DNA of 35,599 bases from IMG/VR virus record IMGVR_UViG_3300017744_000053, positions 1 through 35,599 of that record, one strand, 5' to 3'. The position numbers and the translations under genes were made by a program. Source of the stretch: a virus. Shown in pieces: positions 1 through 8,800 of this stretch. Within the stretch, counting starts at the first letter, position 1; each line of letters starts with the position of its first letter. Below the pieces are notes generated by a model. It saw nothing but the letters and a program-made list of their open reading frames with translations. It searched no databases and was not told where the DNA came from.

Positions 1-1905
1 AACAAAGTATCACAACTGTGGGATACAGTAGCTGAACCTGAATACACTGAGGTAGATAAATACAACGACCCTCCAACAATACCAATCTCAGATGAGAATA
101 AAATTGTAGAGATACTTGTCAAGTGGTGGGAGAAAAAATACCCAATGATTGAAGGTCAACGTAATCAGAACTGTTATGTATTGGCTATGGCATTCAATGA
201 TTATGGAATAAACAAATCGTTGGCAGGTTATATACTTAATAGATATGTCACTAAAGATTTTAATCAAAATGAAATCAACAGAACAATAGACTCTGCATAT
301 ATTAATACTCAAAACTTTGGTACTAAGTATTACGAAGATGAAGAAAGACTTCAATCAATTAAGGATAAGTTTAGAAAGGGTATATCAAAAAAAGAAATAC
401 GCAGCCAACTAAGTGATGCAGGTATGGATGCAGAAGCGATAGATGGTGTAGTAAATAAAATAGAAAAGGAACAAGCAAAGAAAACCTTTTGGGAAAAGAA
501 TGAAAAGGGAACCATAAAGATTGTACACTTCTCTTTTAAAAAGTTTTTAGAAGACAATGGTTTCTATAAGTATTGCCCTGAAGGTGGTAAGAACTATGTA
601 TTTGTTAAGGTTACTAATAACCTAATAGACCACACATCAGAAAAAGAAATCAAGGACTATGTATTAAATTATTTACAAGACATTGATGACTTAAGTGTAT
701 ACAATTACTTCGCAGACCAAGTTAGATTTTTTAGAGAAGAATTTCTAACCCTATTAAATACCATAGATATTTATTTCATTGAAGACACAAAAGATTCTGC
801 TTACTTATACTATCAGAACTGTGCAGTTAAGATAACTAAAGATTTAATTGAACCTATAGACTATTTAGATTTAGGAGGTTATGTTTGGTCTGACCATATC
901 ATATCTAGAAAATTTAAAATATGTGATGAGTACAAGTGTGACTATTCTATATTTATTGGAAACATTTGTGGTAATGATAATGACAGGGTAAAGACTATGG
1001 AAAGCACCATAGGATTTATGATGCACGGGTATAAAAATTTATCTTATTGTCCGGCTATCATTCTTAATGATGAGATTATATCAGACAATCCTGAGGGTGG
1101 CACGGGTAAAGGTTTGTTTATGAATGCACTTAGTCAAATGAAAAAGTTAGTAGTCATAGATGGTAAAGCTTTTGCTTTTGAGAAATCATTTCCATATCAA
1201 TTAGTATCAGCAGATACACAGATACTTTGTTTTGATGATGTGAAGAAGCACTTTGATTTTGAAAGATTGTTTAGTGTAGTAACTGAAGGATTGACATTAG
1301 AGAAGAAGAACAAGGATGCAATCAAGATACCATTTAGTAAGTCTCCTAAAATTGCTATCACAACTAACTATGCTATCAAGGGTTCAGGTAATTCTTTTGA
1401 ACGTAGAAAGTGGGAGGTAGAACTTCATCAACACTATACCAAAAACTTTACACCACTTGATGAATTTGATAAGCACTTTTTTGCTGATTGGAATGAAGAT
1501 GATTGGTGTTTGTTTGACAACTATATGACTTCTTGTTTACAAAATTATTTAACAACAGGTCTTGTTAAGAGTAAGTTTGTTAACCTTAAGATTAGACAAC
1601 TGTCTGCTTCAACTTCACACGATTTTATAGAATGGTGTGGACTAATTGAAGGTCATCAAAAGAATAACAAACTCGTACTTGATTCTAGATTATCAATGCA
1701 AGATTTATACTTTGACTTTATTGGAGAGTATCCTGACTATGGACCAAAAGCTAAGATGACTATTAGTAGAACAAGATTTTATAAATGGTTAATTCAATAT
1801 GGTTCATACATAACCAACAAGCAACCATTGGAAGGGAGAGATATGAATGGAAGATGGTTTGAGATGCAGACACCTAAGTCAAGTCAAAGCACTATGAACC
1901 TATGA
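1..1905 (+). CDS. Phage primase-helicase with SF3 (D5-like) ATPase, 5' end cut by the window
   Basis: The reading frame is open from base 1, upstream of the first ATG at 145, so the gene begins outside the window and at least 634 residues are visible. The C-terminal half is a superfamily 3 helicase. A glycine-rich Walker A loop (EGGTGKG, lysine at visible residue 370) is followed by a Walker B strand (ILCFDDV), a motif C-like KIAITTNYA and an arginine pair (FERRKWEVEL) that could supply the arginine finger. The N-terminal visible part (KWWEKKYP...GQRNQNCYVLA) resembles the PriCT-type linker found between primase and helicase domains in Bacteroidota phages; the catalytic primase domain would lie off the left edge. 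It would unwind and prime DNA at the phage fork. It overlaps the next gene by the four bases ATGA. The helicase call is firm; the primase half is inferred. Confidence 0.8.
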   Translation, partial: NKVSQLWDTVAEPEYTEVDKYNDPPTIPISDENKIVEILVKWWEKKYPMIEGQRNQNCYVLAMAFNDYGINKSLAGYILNRYVTKDFNQNEINRTIDSAYINTQNFGTKYYEDEERLQSIKDKFRKGISKKEIRSQLSDAGMDAEAIDGVVNKIEKEQAKKTFWEKNEKGTIKIVHFSFKKFLEDNGFYKYCPEGGKNYVFVKVTNNLIDHTSEKEIKDYVLNYLQDIDDLSVYNYFADQVRFFREEFLTLLNTIDIYFIEDTKDSAYLYYQNCAVKITKDLIEPIDYLDLGGYVWSDHIISRKFKICDEYKCDYSIFIGNICGNDNDRVKTMESTIGFMMHGYKNLSYCPAIILNDEIISDNPEGGTGKGLFMNALSQMKKLVVIDGKAFAFEKSFPYQLVSADTQILCFDDVKKHFDFERLFSVVTEGLTLEKKNKDAIKIPFSKSPKIAITTNYAIKGSGNSFERRKWEVELHQHYTKNFTPLDEFDKHFFADWNEDDWCLFDNYMTSCLQNYLTTGLVKSKFVNLKIRQLSASTSHDFIEWCGLIEGHQKNNKLVLDSRLSMQDLYFDFIGEYPDYGPKAKMTISRTRFYKWLIQYGSYITNKQPLEGRDMNGRWFEMQTPKSSQSTMNL

Positions 1906-2135
1906 CAGAAAAGCATCTGCACATAGCAATGATTAATTCTTTTAGTGTAATAGTATTAGATTACGATTGGGAAGAAATCATTGATGGGAAGACTCCTTAC
2001 TTTGCACACAATGTTGCAAGAAGAATTCCTAGTAAAAGAGAATTAGAAAATATATTAAAATACTTTATTGAAATAGAAGACTACAAAAGATGTGCATCGT
2101 TACAAAGATATATGAAGGAAGACCTGAAGAAGTAA
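1902..2135 (+). CDS. Small protein of unknown function in the replication cassette
   Basis: This 77-residue protein starts with ATG inside an ATGA overlap with the stop of the primase-helicase, which suggests translational coupling. It has no signal peptide, membrane segment or recognisable motif. The central part (YDWEEIIDGKTPYFAHNVAR) is mixed acidic and aromatic, and the C-terminal third is predicted helical and lysine-rich. Its 3' end overlaps the proposed start of the SF2 helicase by 46 bases. Being locked between two replication enzymes hints at an accessory replication role, but nothing in the sequence specifies one. Confidence 0.6.
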   Translation: MTEKHLHIAMINSFSVIVLDYDWEEIIDGKTPYFAHNVARRIPSKRELENILKYFIEIEDYKRCASLQRYMKEDLKK

Positions 2136-3577
2136 CTGAAAGAGTTTCAGGTTATTCAGATGAAATGATGTATCGTCAATGTAAATTGTTACACGATATT
2201 ATTTTTAAAACCAAACTTGTAAAACAAGGAAGGGGTAAGAAAGCAGTGATGGTAGAAAGAAGGATGTATGAAATAGATGCTATCGTGGAGCACAAAGCAA
2301 AGGTTAGTCTTGAATATTATAAAAACAGAATGGCGATACCAAGTAAAATTAAATTTAGAGAATACCAAAAGAAAATTATTGTACAAGGAGCAGAACATCT
2401 AATTAAAAACGGATTTGTTTATTTAGCTATGGAAGTTAGAACGGGCAAGACCTTAACAAGTTTAGGAATGTGTCGTCTTTTAAAAGACACAAAGGTTTTG
2501 TTTGTTACAAAGAAGAAAGCTATTAGCAGCATAGAATCTGATTATGATTTATTAAATGCAGAGTTTAGTATAACAATAATAAATTATGAATCACTCCATA
2601 AAATAACAGACAGAGATTTTGATACCATTATATTAGATGAAGCACACAGTATGGGTGCCTTTCCTAAACCAAGCAAGAGAGCCAAGCAGGTAAAGGAAAT
2701 GCTTGTAGCACATAATCCAAAAGTTATATTGCTATCAGGTACACCAACACCTGAATCATATAGTCAGATGTTTCATCAGGTATATGGAATTAAGAATAAT
2801 CCTTTTAGAGACTATGTAAACTTTTATAAATTTTCTAAACGATATGTAAACGTAAAGCAGAGAAAGATAAATGGTTTGTATATAAATGATTATCACGATG
2901 GACTACAATCTATACTTGATGAAATGAAACCACATACTATTGCTTACTCACAAAAGGAGGCAGGGTTTAAAGTAGACACAAGGGAGCACACACTAGAGGT
3001 GGAACTTGAACCAATAAGCTATAAGCTTACGGCTCAATTGAAAAAAACTTTAGTAGTAGAAGGAAAAGATGAAGTCATACTTGGTGATACACCGGTGAAA
3101 TTAATGATGAAGCTGCATCAGTTATACTCCGGAACAATAAAGTTTGAATCAGGTAACTCAACTGTATTGGATTTTAGTAAAGCAAAATTTATTAAAGAAA
3201 AATTCAAGGGTAAGAAGATTGGAATCTTTTATAAATTCAAAGAAGAATTAAATGCTTTGAAAAAAATCTTTGGAGATAATTTAACAACAGAACTTAGTGT
3301 CTTTGAAGACACAAATAAATCTATAGCTTTACAAATTGTATCAGGTCGTGAGGGTATCTCCTTACGAAAAGCAGATGCTCTTGTATATTATAATATAGAT
3401 TTTTCTGCTACATCATATTGGCAAAGCAGAGACAGAATGACAACTAAAGATAGACTAGAGTCAGACGTTTATTGGGTTTTCTCTAAAGGAGGAATTGAAA
3501 AAGATATTTACAAAGCAGTCTCCAAGAAGAAGGACTATACTGTGAATCATTTTAAAAAGGATTTGTTATCTTTGTGA
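2090..3577 (+). CDS. SF2 DEAH-type helicase (SNF2/UvsW-like phage helicase)
   Basis: The 495-residue protein carries a full set of superfamily 2 motifs. An upstream glutamine patch (REYQKK, near 90-95) precedes motif I (MEVRTGKT, K120). Motif II is LDEAH (182-186) and motif III is SGTPTPE (216-222). In the second RecA lobe are motif V (SGREGISL, 418-425) and motif VI (YWQSRDRM, Q445 and R448). It should translocate on or remodel DNA in phage replication or recombination. The ATG at 2090 overlaps the preceding gene by 46 bases; an ATG ATG pair at residues 26-27 is an alternative start, but the residues before it (IYEGRPEEVTERV) look like real protein. It contains one copy of a 17-nt inverted repeat seen twice more in the window (3296-3312). 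Confidence 0.85.
   Translation: MCIVTKIYEGRPEEVTERVSGYSDEMMYRQCKLLHDIIFKTKLVKQGRGKKAVMVERRMYEIDAIVEHKAKVSLEYYKNRMAIPSKIKFREYQKKIIVQGAEHLIKNGFVYLAMEVRTGKTLTSLGMCRLLKDTKVLFVTKKKAISSIESDYDLLNAEFSITIINYESLHKITDRDFDTIILDEAHSMGAFPKPSKRAKQVKEMLVAHNPKVILLSGTPTPESYSQMFHQVYGIKNNPFRDYVNFYKFSKRYVNVKQRKINGLYINDYHDGLQSILDEMKPHTIAYSQKEAGFKVDTREHTLEVELEPISYKLTAQLKKTLVVEGKDEVILGDTPVKLMMKLHQLYSGTIKFESGNSTVLDFSKAKFIKEKFKGKKIGIFYKFKEELNALKKIFGDNLTTELSVFEDTNKSIALQIVSGREGISLRKADALVYYNIDFSATSYWQSRDRMTTKDRLESDVYWVFSKGGIEKDIYKAVSKKKDYTVNHFKKDLLSL
3296..3312. repeat. 17-nt inverted repeat, copy 1 (inside SF2 helicase gene)
   Basis: AGTGTCTTTGAAGACAC, with arms GTGTCTT/AAGACAC around TG. Identical 17-mers occur at 27143-27159 and 34293-34309. 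Here it encodes S-V-F-E-D-T and no T run follows. Confidence 0.7.
3567..3574 (+). promoter_or_regulatory. Possible Bacteroidota -7 box (TATCTTTG) before the small membrane-protein gene
   Basis: The octamer TATCTTTG matches the Bacteroidota -7 consensus TAnnTTTG and is identical to boxes seen in late intergenic gaps. Here it overlaps the last codons and stop of the helicase gene and ends four bases before the next ATG, so a transcript from it would be leaderless. It also encodes residues L-S-L-stop, so it may be a coincidence. Confidence 0.3.
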
Positions 3578-3578
3578 T

Positions 3579-3785
3579 ATGAGGTTTGTAAGGTTCACAC
3601 TAATATGGATTAGTCAAAACCTAGCTATACCTTTTTGGGTGGTTGGTCATATTCACTTGTCGGTTCATACCTTTCACGACTTGACAGAAATCATATCATC
3701 AGTGGGTATGAATGTGATAGTGGCTATAGGATTTTATTTAGATTATAAACGTGACCGAACAACAGATACAAGCGAAAAGAATTAA
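3579..3785 (+). CDS. Small predicted membrane protein
   Basis: This 68-residue ORF starts one base after the helicase stop codon. It has two hydrophobic stretches, about residues 5-30 (FTLIWISQNLAIPFWVVGHI) and 38-54 (IISSVGMNVIVAIGFYL), and a charged C-terminal tail (DYKRDRTTDTSEKN), consistent with a two-pass inner-membrane protein. The 3' end overlaps the VRR-NUC gene by 35 bases. A TATCTTTG box ends four bases before the ATG, overlapping the helicase stop. The family is not recognised; function unknown. Confidence 0.55.
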   Translation: MRFVRFTLIWISQNLAIPFWVVGHIHLSVHTFHDLTEIISSVGMNVIVAIGFYLDYKRDRTTDTSEKN

Positions 3786-3990
3786 GCAGTTAGAAGCTGA
3801 GGGTTATTATGTTTTAAAATTAGTTAAGACTAATAAGAATGGAATCCCTGACATCCTAGCAATACCTCCTGATAGTAAGGTTTTGTTTAGTGAAGTTAAA
3901 ACACCAAAAGGAAAAGTATCTAAACTACAAGAATATAGATTAAAAGAACTAGAAGGATATGGTTTTAGCACTGAAGTATACCGAGGATAA
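3751..3990 (+). CDS. VRR-NUC domain nuclease
   Basis: This 79-residue protein is almost entirely a stand-alone VRR-NUC domain of the PD-(D/E)xK nuclease superfamily. The catalytic pattern is visible: GIPD with D34, then SEVK with E48 and K50, followed by GKVSKLQ with Q60. Virus-type VRR-NUC proteins of this size are thought to act as structure-specific DNA endonucleases, for example on branched intermediates, probably as multimers. The start is a GTG at 3751, inside the end of the preceding membrane-protein gene. Its neighbours are helicases, which fits a recombination or replication-repair role. Confidence 0.8.
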   Translation: MTEQQIQAKRIKQLEAEGYYVLKLVKTNKNGIPDILAIPPDSKVLFSEVKTPKGKVSKLQEYRLKELEGYGFSTEVYRG

Positions 3991-4366
3991 GTTACCTTAC
4001 GAAATAGATGATTGGTTCTTCCAACAACTAAGTGACTATTCTTTATCAGATGCATCCTTAATAGTAGCACAGGCTCTTGCGGTATTAAAAGAACTCCCTA
4101 CAAAAAATGGATGGAGTCAAGAAGTAGCAGGTGTTATTACTGACAAAGGAACAGAGCCTATATTTTTTGTGATAGAATATTTGAAACAAGAAGATGACAG
4201 ACCAATACTAATAGATATAAATGAAATTGAAGTAGATGAATACTTAGACTTTATAATAGAAAACAAATCAATCAAATCATACATAGATGAATCAAGAGTT
4301 AGAGACCTTATACTTAAAGGTGGAACAGTTCAGCCACTTAAAAGAAATAATAAAAACAATTCTTAA
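3959..4366 (+). CDS. Hypothetical acidic protein
   Basis: A 135-residue, acidic, soluble protein of no family I recognise. The N-terminal half (DWFFQQLSDYSLSDASLIVAQALAV and on) is predicted helical; the middle has beta-like strands (EPIFFVIEYL, DRPILIDINEIEVDEYL), and the tail is lysine/asparagine-rich. It overlaps the VRR-NUC gene by 32 bases upstream and the DnaA-like gene by 80 bases downstream. The large 3' overlap suggests that one of the two boundaries (this tail or the next gene's start) is not quite as drawn. Confidence 0.6.
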   Translation: MVLALKYTEDKLPYEIDDWFFQQLSDYSLSDASLIVAQALAVLKELPTKNGWSQEVAGVITDKGTEPIFFVIEYLKQEDDRPILIDINEIEVDEYLDFIIENKSIKSYIDESRVRDLILKGGTVQPLKRNNKNNS

Positions 4367-4838
4367 CGTAGACGTTAAGAAAGATAGGAATAGAATGCAG
4401 CATACAGTCAATTGTAAAATGATATATGCTAATGTACTTAGAGAATGTGGTTATGGGTGCAGTGTTATTTCTAAATCAATCTTAATGAACCACGCAACTA
4501 TCCTCCATTACTTTAAAACATTTCCTTTCTACATAAAAACAGATGTAGTTCTTCGTAATAATTATGAAAGAATTAAATCAGAGTTTAATAAAGAGTATGA
4601 CCCTGTTTATTATTTGTCAGAAAATGAACTAAAAAACGAAGTTTTTTCTTTGAAAATTAAAAATAAAGATTTATCTTCGGATTTGGAGACGTGCCAATCT
4701 AGACTCACCGAACTGATAAACAAAGAGGGTAGGCTTGAAGACATCTTTAAGATGATAGATGAGAGGACAAGACCCGGTACAGAGGACCACGTTCTAAAAA
4801 AATTAAATCACTTTTTCAATGGTGTATACACAAAATGA
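4287..4838 (+). CDS. DnaA domain IV-like DNA-binding protein with coiled-coil tail (putative replication initiator)
   Basis: Residues about 18-80 resemble the DNA-binding domain IV of bacterial DnaA: a basic lead-in (DVKKDRNRMQ), the helix CKMIYANVLRECGYGCSVISKSI, then NHATILHYFK at about 69-78, matching the DnaA signature helix (DHTTVxHAxxK). The AAA+ domain of DnaA is absent. Residues about 108-150 form a predicted coiled coil (SENELKNEVFSLKIKNKDL). Stand-alone DnaA-IV domains in phages are thought to bind DnaA boxes, either to start phage replication or to interfere with the host. The ATG at 4287 gives an 80-base overlap with the upstream gene, so the true start may be somewhat downstream, still before the DNA-binding region. 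The function is inferred from this similarity and the replication context. Confidence 0.65.
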   Translation: MNQELETLYLKVEQFSHLKEIIKTILNVDVKKDRNRMQHTVNCKMIYANVLRECGYGCSVISKSILMNHATILHYFKTFPFYIKTDVVLRNNYERIKSEFNKEYDPVYYLSENELKNEVFSLKIKNKDLSSDLETCQSRLTELINKEGRLEDIFKMIDERTRPGTEDHVLKKLNHFFNGVYTK

Positions 4839-5073
4839 AATAGACAAAATACTAGCCTATAAAACTTGGTCAGATAAAAAAAAGCAAGACCAACTTTTAA
4901 GAATGGATTGTTCTATGTATTGTCATCTTGGAATAGATTCCAATAAAAAGGAAAGAGAAGAGGTAACGAAAGTTTCTCGTAAAATTTATACTGCAATTAA
5001 ATCTATTAATCATAATATGGGAACATTGTTTTTACAAACAATGGATAAGAATGTAACCAAAGAACCTTTATAG
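4819..5073 (+). CDS. Hypothetical small protein
   Basis: An 84-residue protein, lysine-rich and probably mostly helical, overlapping the DnaA-like gene by 20 bases. It contains two nearby cysteines (MDCSMYCHLGID), too few for a standard zinc finger. No family is recognised. Its position in a run of tightly packed replication genes is the only functional hint. Confidence 0.6.
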   Translation: MVYTQNEIDKILAYKTWSDKKKQDQLLRMDCSMYCHLGIDSNKKEREEVTKVSRKIYTAIKSINHNMGTLFLQTMDKNVTKEPL

Positions 5074-5076
5074 GAA

Positions 5077-5268
5077 ATGCAAGAGCCGTCAGCGTATGAC
5101 AAAGAACGTATAACACACATCAATCATTTGATGGAAGCAATACACGGCTCTACTAATGAGATTTATGAAGCACTAATTGACAGAGACTTTGTTATCTTAA
5201 AGAAGGAAATAAAAGAACTTCAAGACATCCTTAAGGACATATCTATTTCTATAGAGGATGACATATGA
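5077..5268 (+). CDS. Hypothetical small helical protein
   Basis: A 63-residue acidic protein beginning three bases after the previous stop. The regular hydrophobic spacing in HLMEAIHGSTNEIYEALIDR and LKKEIKELQDILKDISISI predicts a helical hairpin or coiled coil. It overlaps the next gene by 11 bases. No family is recognised. Confidence 0.6.
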   Translation: MQEPSAYDKERITHINHLMEAIHGSTNEIYEALIDRDFVILKKEIKELQDILKDISISIEDDI

Positions 5269-5695
5269 TTACAAGCAGTTTGCTAATGAGCAGCAGTTAT
5301 TTGATTTTATAAAAGACAATTTTATAAACGACCTGAACCCTAGTGAATATTCCACATCAAGATATGATTGTTTTTCTGAGCGATATCAAATGGATATTGA
5401 ACTTAAGTGTAGAAGAAAACATTATGAAGGTTTAATTATAGAGAAAGGAAAGTATGATGCTCTGATGCATCGTTGTAAAACATACGGGACAATACCGGTA
5501 TATATTAACTCCACACCTGAAGGTGTTTGGGGATTTTATTTGCAACAGTTTGATTTAGTATGGGAACACAGAGACTTACCTAAACAAACAGATTTTTCTA
5601 GACGAGAAAAAATATCTAAAGAAATAAGTTATCTACCTGTATTAGAAGGAATAGATTTACTTTCTCTTCTTGACAAGCCTTCTCCTAGCCTTTAA
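5258..5695 (+). CDS. Hypothetical protein, possible PD-(D/E)xK nuclease fold
   Basis: A 145-residue protein, the last gene of the rightward cassette. Residues about 38-70 (SRYDCFSERYQMDIELKCR, then HYEGLIIEKGKYDALM) have the look of a restriction-endonuclease-like core: an acidic residue, a strand ending in D-I-E-L-K, then a helix starting with EKGKYDAL. The following GTIPVYINSTPEGVWGFYL resembles the next two strands of such folds. The catalytic set would be an upstream Asp with the E-x-K of ELK. This is motif reading only, so nuclease activity is tentative. Its last 39 bases overlap the convergent 50-aa gene on the other strand. Confidence 0.6.
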   Translation: MTYDYKQFANEQQLFDFIKDNFINDLNPSEYSTSRYDCFSERYQMDIELKCRRKHYEGLIIEKGKYDALMHRCKTYGTIPVYINSTPEGVWGFYLQQFDLVWEHRDLPKQTDFSRREKISKEISYLPVLEGIDLLSLLDKPSPSL

Positions 5696-5809
5696 AGGTT
5701 TTACTCTTTCAGGTAAGTACTTACTCTTACCATAAGAATCCCACTCTTTAGCCATATCAGGATTGTTTGCATACATCCATCTTCTTTGTGCTTTACTTTT
5801 AAACGGCAT
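5657..5809 (-). CDS. Small basic PFKSKAQ-type phage protein
   Basis: The minus strand reads ATG at 5809 to TAA at 5657, giving 50 residues that begin MPFKSKAQRRWMYANNPDMA and end with a strongly basic tail (ARRRLVKKRK). Short proteins starting M-P-F-K-S-K-A-Q-R-R and continuing A-N-x-P-x-M-A-K-x-W are, from memory, frequent in phage genomes and usually annotated hypothetical. The gene starts nine bases after the stop of the 2639-aa gene, on the same strand, so it would be the last gene of the late transcript. Its 3' end overlaps the convergent gene at 5258-5695 by 39 bases. Lysine/arginine content suggests nucleic-acid binding, but this is not shown. Confidence 0.75.
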   Translation of the reverse strand: MPFKSKAQRRWMYANNPDMAKEWDSYGKSKYLPERVKPLKARRRLVKKRK

Positions 5810-5818
5810 ATATTCTAT

Positions 5819-8800
5819 TTAGTTTCCAAATTTTTGACTACCAAAGGTATCCTTACCTTTCTTCTTTCTTTTCTTTTTACCAAAGCCATCACCACTACCA
5901 AAGCTTCCTGAACCAAATGAAGAGCCTGATGTGTAATTCATTTCTTTATCTTTCAGTAATCTATTTAATTCAGCTTCTCTTCTTTTCTGTTCTTTCTTTT
6001 GTTGTTCAGATTCATAGTCAGGAGAGTTAGGACCAAAGGTGTCATACCATAATCTATAGTTATATCTTTTCATTTCGCTTCTTGAACTATAGTTGCCAAG
6101 CTTTTCTTTTTCTATAGCAGCAGCCTTTCTTTCCTGTGCTTGTTTCTTATTCATCTCACCATATAAACTTCTCAACACCAAACGTCTTACATCTTTATAC
6201 ATTGGTATGAATCCTGAGTTACCTAATAATTCAAGAGGTAGTCTATACATTAACTCATCTTCTTGTCTTTCCTGTGCTTCAACAGTTTTCTTTGGAGCAG
6301 ACGTAGCTTTCTTAACAATAAAGTCTGCGGTCTTAACTGCAGGTCCTAAAGAAGCTGCCATATTAGTTAGTATATCTCCAAGAGATGAACCTCTTCCATC
6401 TTTATTTTTAGGTACAACTTGATAAGATAAACCATCTTTATACACATCGTATTCTCCGTCTCTTAAGAAGTCTAAGAATTCTTTATTGAACTCTTCAATA
6501 CCCATATTGAGTATGGCTTTAGTTGCATTACCAAAGTCTCTACCTACAATTAACCCTAACATTGATGAAGCAACTGCTTGTCCAAGTTTCTTCTCTAAAT
6601 CTTTTGGCTCTTCTTCTTCTCCTGCAATACTTGCAAGTGCCTCACCTAATACTTGTGCCATCATAGTATACATAATCATACGAGTAGTTGAACCTGCAAG
6701 TAGTGCGGCTCCTTTACGTTTACTTAAATGACCTCGACCAATTGCATTAACAATACCTGTTCTTGCAGTTACAAATTCATATATTAAGAATGTAGTCATA
6801 AAGGTATTGAATGCATTGAATGCAGTTTTGAAACCACTATCCCCCGGCTTTCTCGTTCCTTTTAATATTCCTAAAAATGGATTAGCAGTAGAACCTGTCA
6901 TTACAGAAGTTTCGTCAGCAACCTCTGTTGCTTTAGCTAAAGCTTCTGCATTGTCTGCCATATACTTAGAATCATTTGCTGCAATCTTATCCATATCAGG
7001 TTCTATACCTGTTATCTTTTTAAACTCACTTGCAAAAGAACCAAACCACATAGGTCTCATTACAATCTTATCAGGTGTTGATATTAATCCATCGGCTAAT
7101 GTAGCCACACCACTCTGATATTTTTTACCTGACCTATTCCAAATTTGTACAAGTTTATTTTTAAATCTACCCATTGCTCTACCGCCCTTGATACCTTCTG
7201 ACTCCTTCATTATATTGGTATCAATCATTCTACCTGACATATCTTCATTAGGATATATACGGTTAGTCTGTTTACTTTTAAGATTCTCCATAGCTTTTGG
7301 AGCGGCATCACTATTTAAAAACTTAACACCAAACTTAGAACCTTTAACAAAAGCAACAGGATTAGTTATCATTGCAAAAGCTGCGTTAGAAGTAAGTTCC
7401 GCAATCCACCTAGTACTACTTGCAAGTATAGCACGATACCCGTTTTTCTTTAACCAATTCATTGCTTCTTCTGCAATAGTGGTTTGTTGGTATGCAGTGG
7501 TTAGCATATTTTCTACAACCTCTTCATAAGCATCTCTAATAGCATTGAACTTTTCTCTATCTTTAGAATCCATTCTAGCCTTATCACCTTTCAATCTTTG
7601 TTCCGCTACATTTAAAGTTCTTCTTGCGGTTCTAATTGGTTCAGTCATATGGAAATCTAACAACACTCCTTTTGCTCCTCTAGTAGCTGATGCATACACA
7701 TCAAAGTTTAAAGCCGACACAACACCTTCTCTCTTGATTAAAGACTTTGCTTTAGTAGAACCTCTCAAACCATTCATATATTGTTGTATAAATGATTCAT
7801 TACTGTTAGGGTCTAGACCTCTATCTGTTACAACATTTAAGTGTACATAATTATTTCTTGGTTTAATTCCTGTACCTCTAATAATAGATGCAGTCTGAAC
7901 TGCCATTGGACCTAGTTCTGAATTTACTTCTTGTATAACCTTAATAGAATTTTTCTCTGCTTCATTAAAACTATTATAAAGTTTCTCTAGATTTATTTCT
8001 CCCGTTTCTTTATCAGTAAACTTTTCTAAAATCTCTGCTAACATTTCAGAGTCTTGTTGACTGAAGGTGGTTTTATCTGTATCAATAGCTTCAATAGTCT
8101 TTTTAATATATGCTGCAGCTTGATGTCTTGTCTCAGGGTTACCCAAGTTAGAATCGTGCTCAAGTTGAATCATATAAACCATCTGCTTAAACTTAGACAT
8201 CAAAGTCTTGTTTGGATTTTGTTTAAATGATTTAGCAACCGCAGCCTCGGCAGCATCTATCTTACCTCTAAGTCTTTTAAACTGTGACGTAAATAATTCT
8301 TTTGCTTTTGCTGATGGATTAAATAAAGTATTAAATATAGGTTTTGATTTAAAGTTACCGAACACTTGGTCAACATAGAACAATGGGTTTCTTCTAATGG
8401 CTTCTAGAACAGAACCTTTTCTAGTGAATATACTTTTAAACTTAGCATACATTTTAGTTACAGGAAGTAGCTTAGAACCGCTTATTCCACCGGCAAGTTC
8501 TTTACCCTTTAACTGTGCATCCATCTTCTCATTCATTACCTGAACAAGATGTGGTGTGTAGCCATTGTTTATATTATTGTATAGTTTATCTATTTGTTTT
8601 AAATCCTCAAGTGAAAGATTCTCTATAGCTTCAATGTTATTGATTAAACTTTCAAACATCGCAGCAACCTTTCTTTCAAACTTACTAGGAAGTTCAGAGA
8701 TTTTTAAAGCAGGTAGTTTCTTTATGTTAGCTATAACCTCTTGTCTTTCAGCTTCTATTTCTGCTTCTGTCTTTTCAACCTTTTGTTTCTTAGGAAGTAT

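Noticed and set aside
88-354. 88-residue minus-strand frame at the left edge
   Set aside because: It is opposite the primase-helicase gene, Ile/Phe-rich in the way antisense frames of A-rich genes are, and has no family pattern.
2474-2487. Perfect 14-bp palindrome GTCTTTTAAAAGAC in the helicase gene
   Set aside because: It is similar in look to the 17-nt repeat, but has a different centre and single occurrence, and is readily explained by codons for L-L-K-D in AT-rich sequence.
5689-5704. Terminator at the convergent junction (CCTTTAAAGG then TTTT)
   Set aside because: The palindrome has no loop and is A/T-rich, so the hairpin would be weak, and it lies in the coding overlap. The same ten bases occur at 35401-35410 within a gene, which is easily explained by chance in AT-rich DNA.
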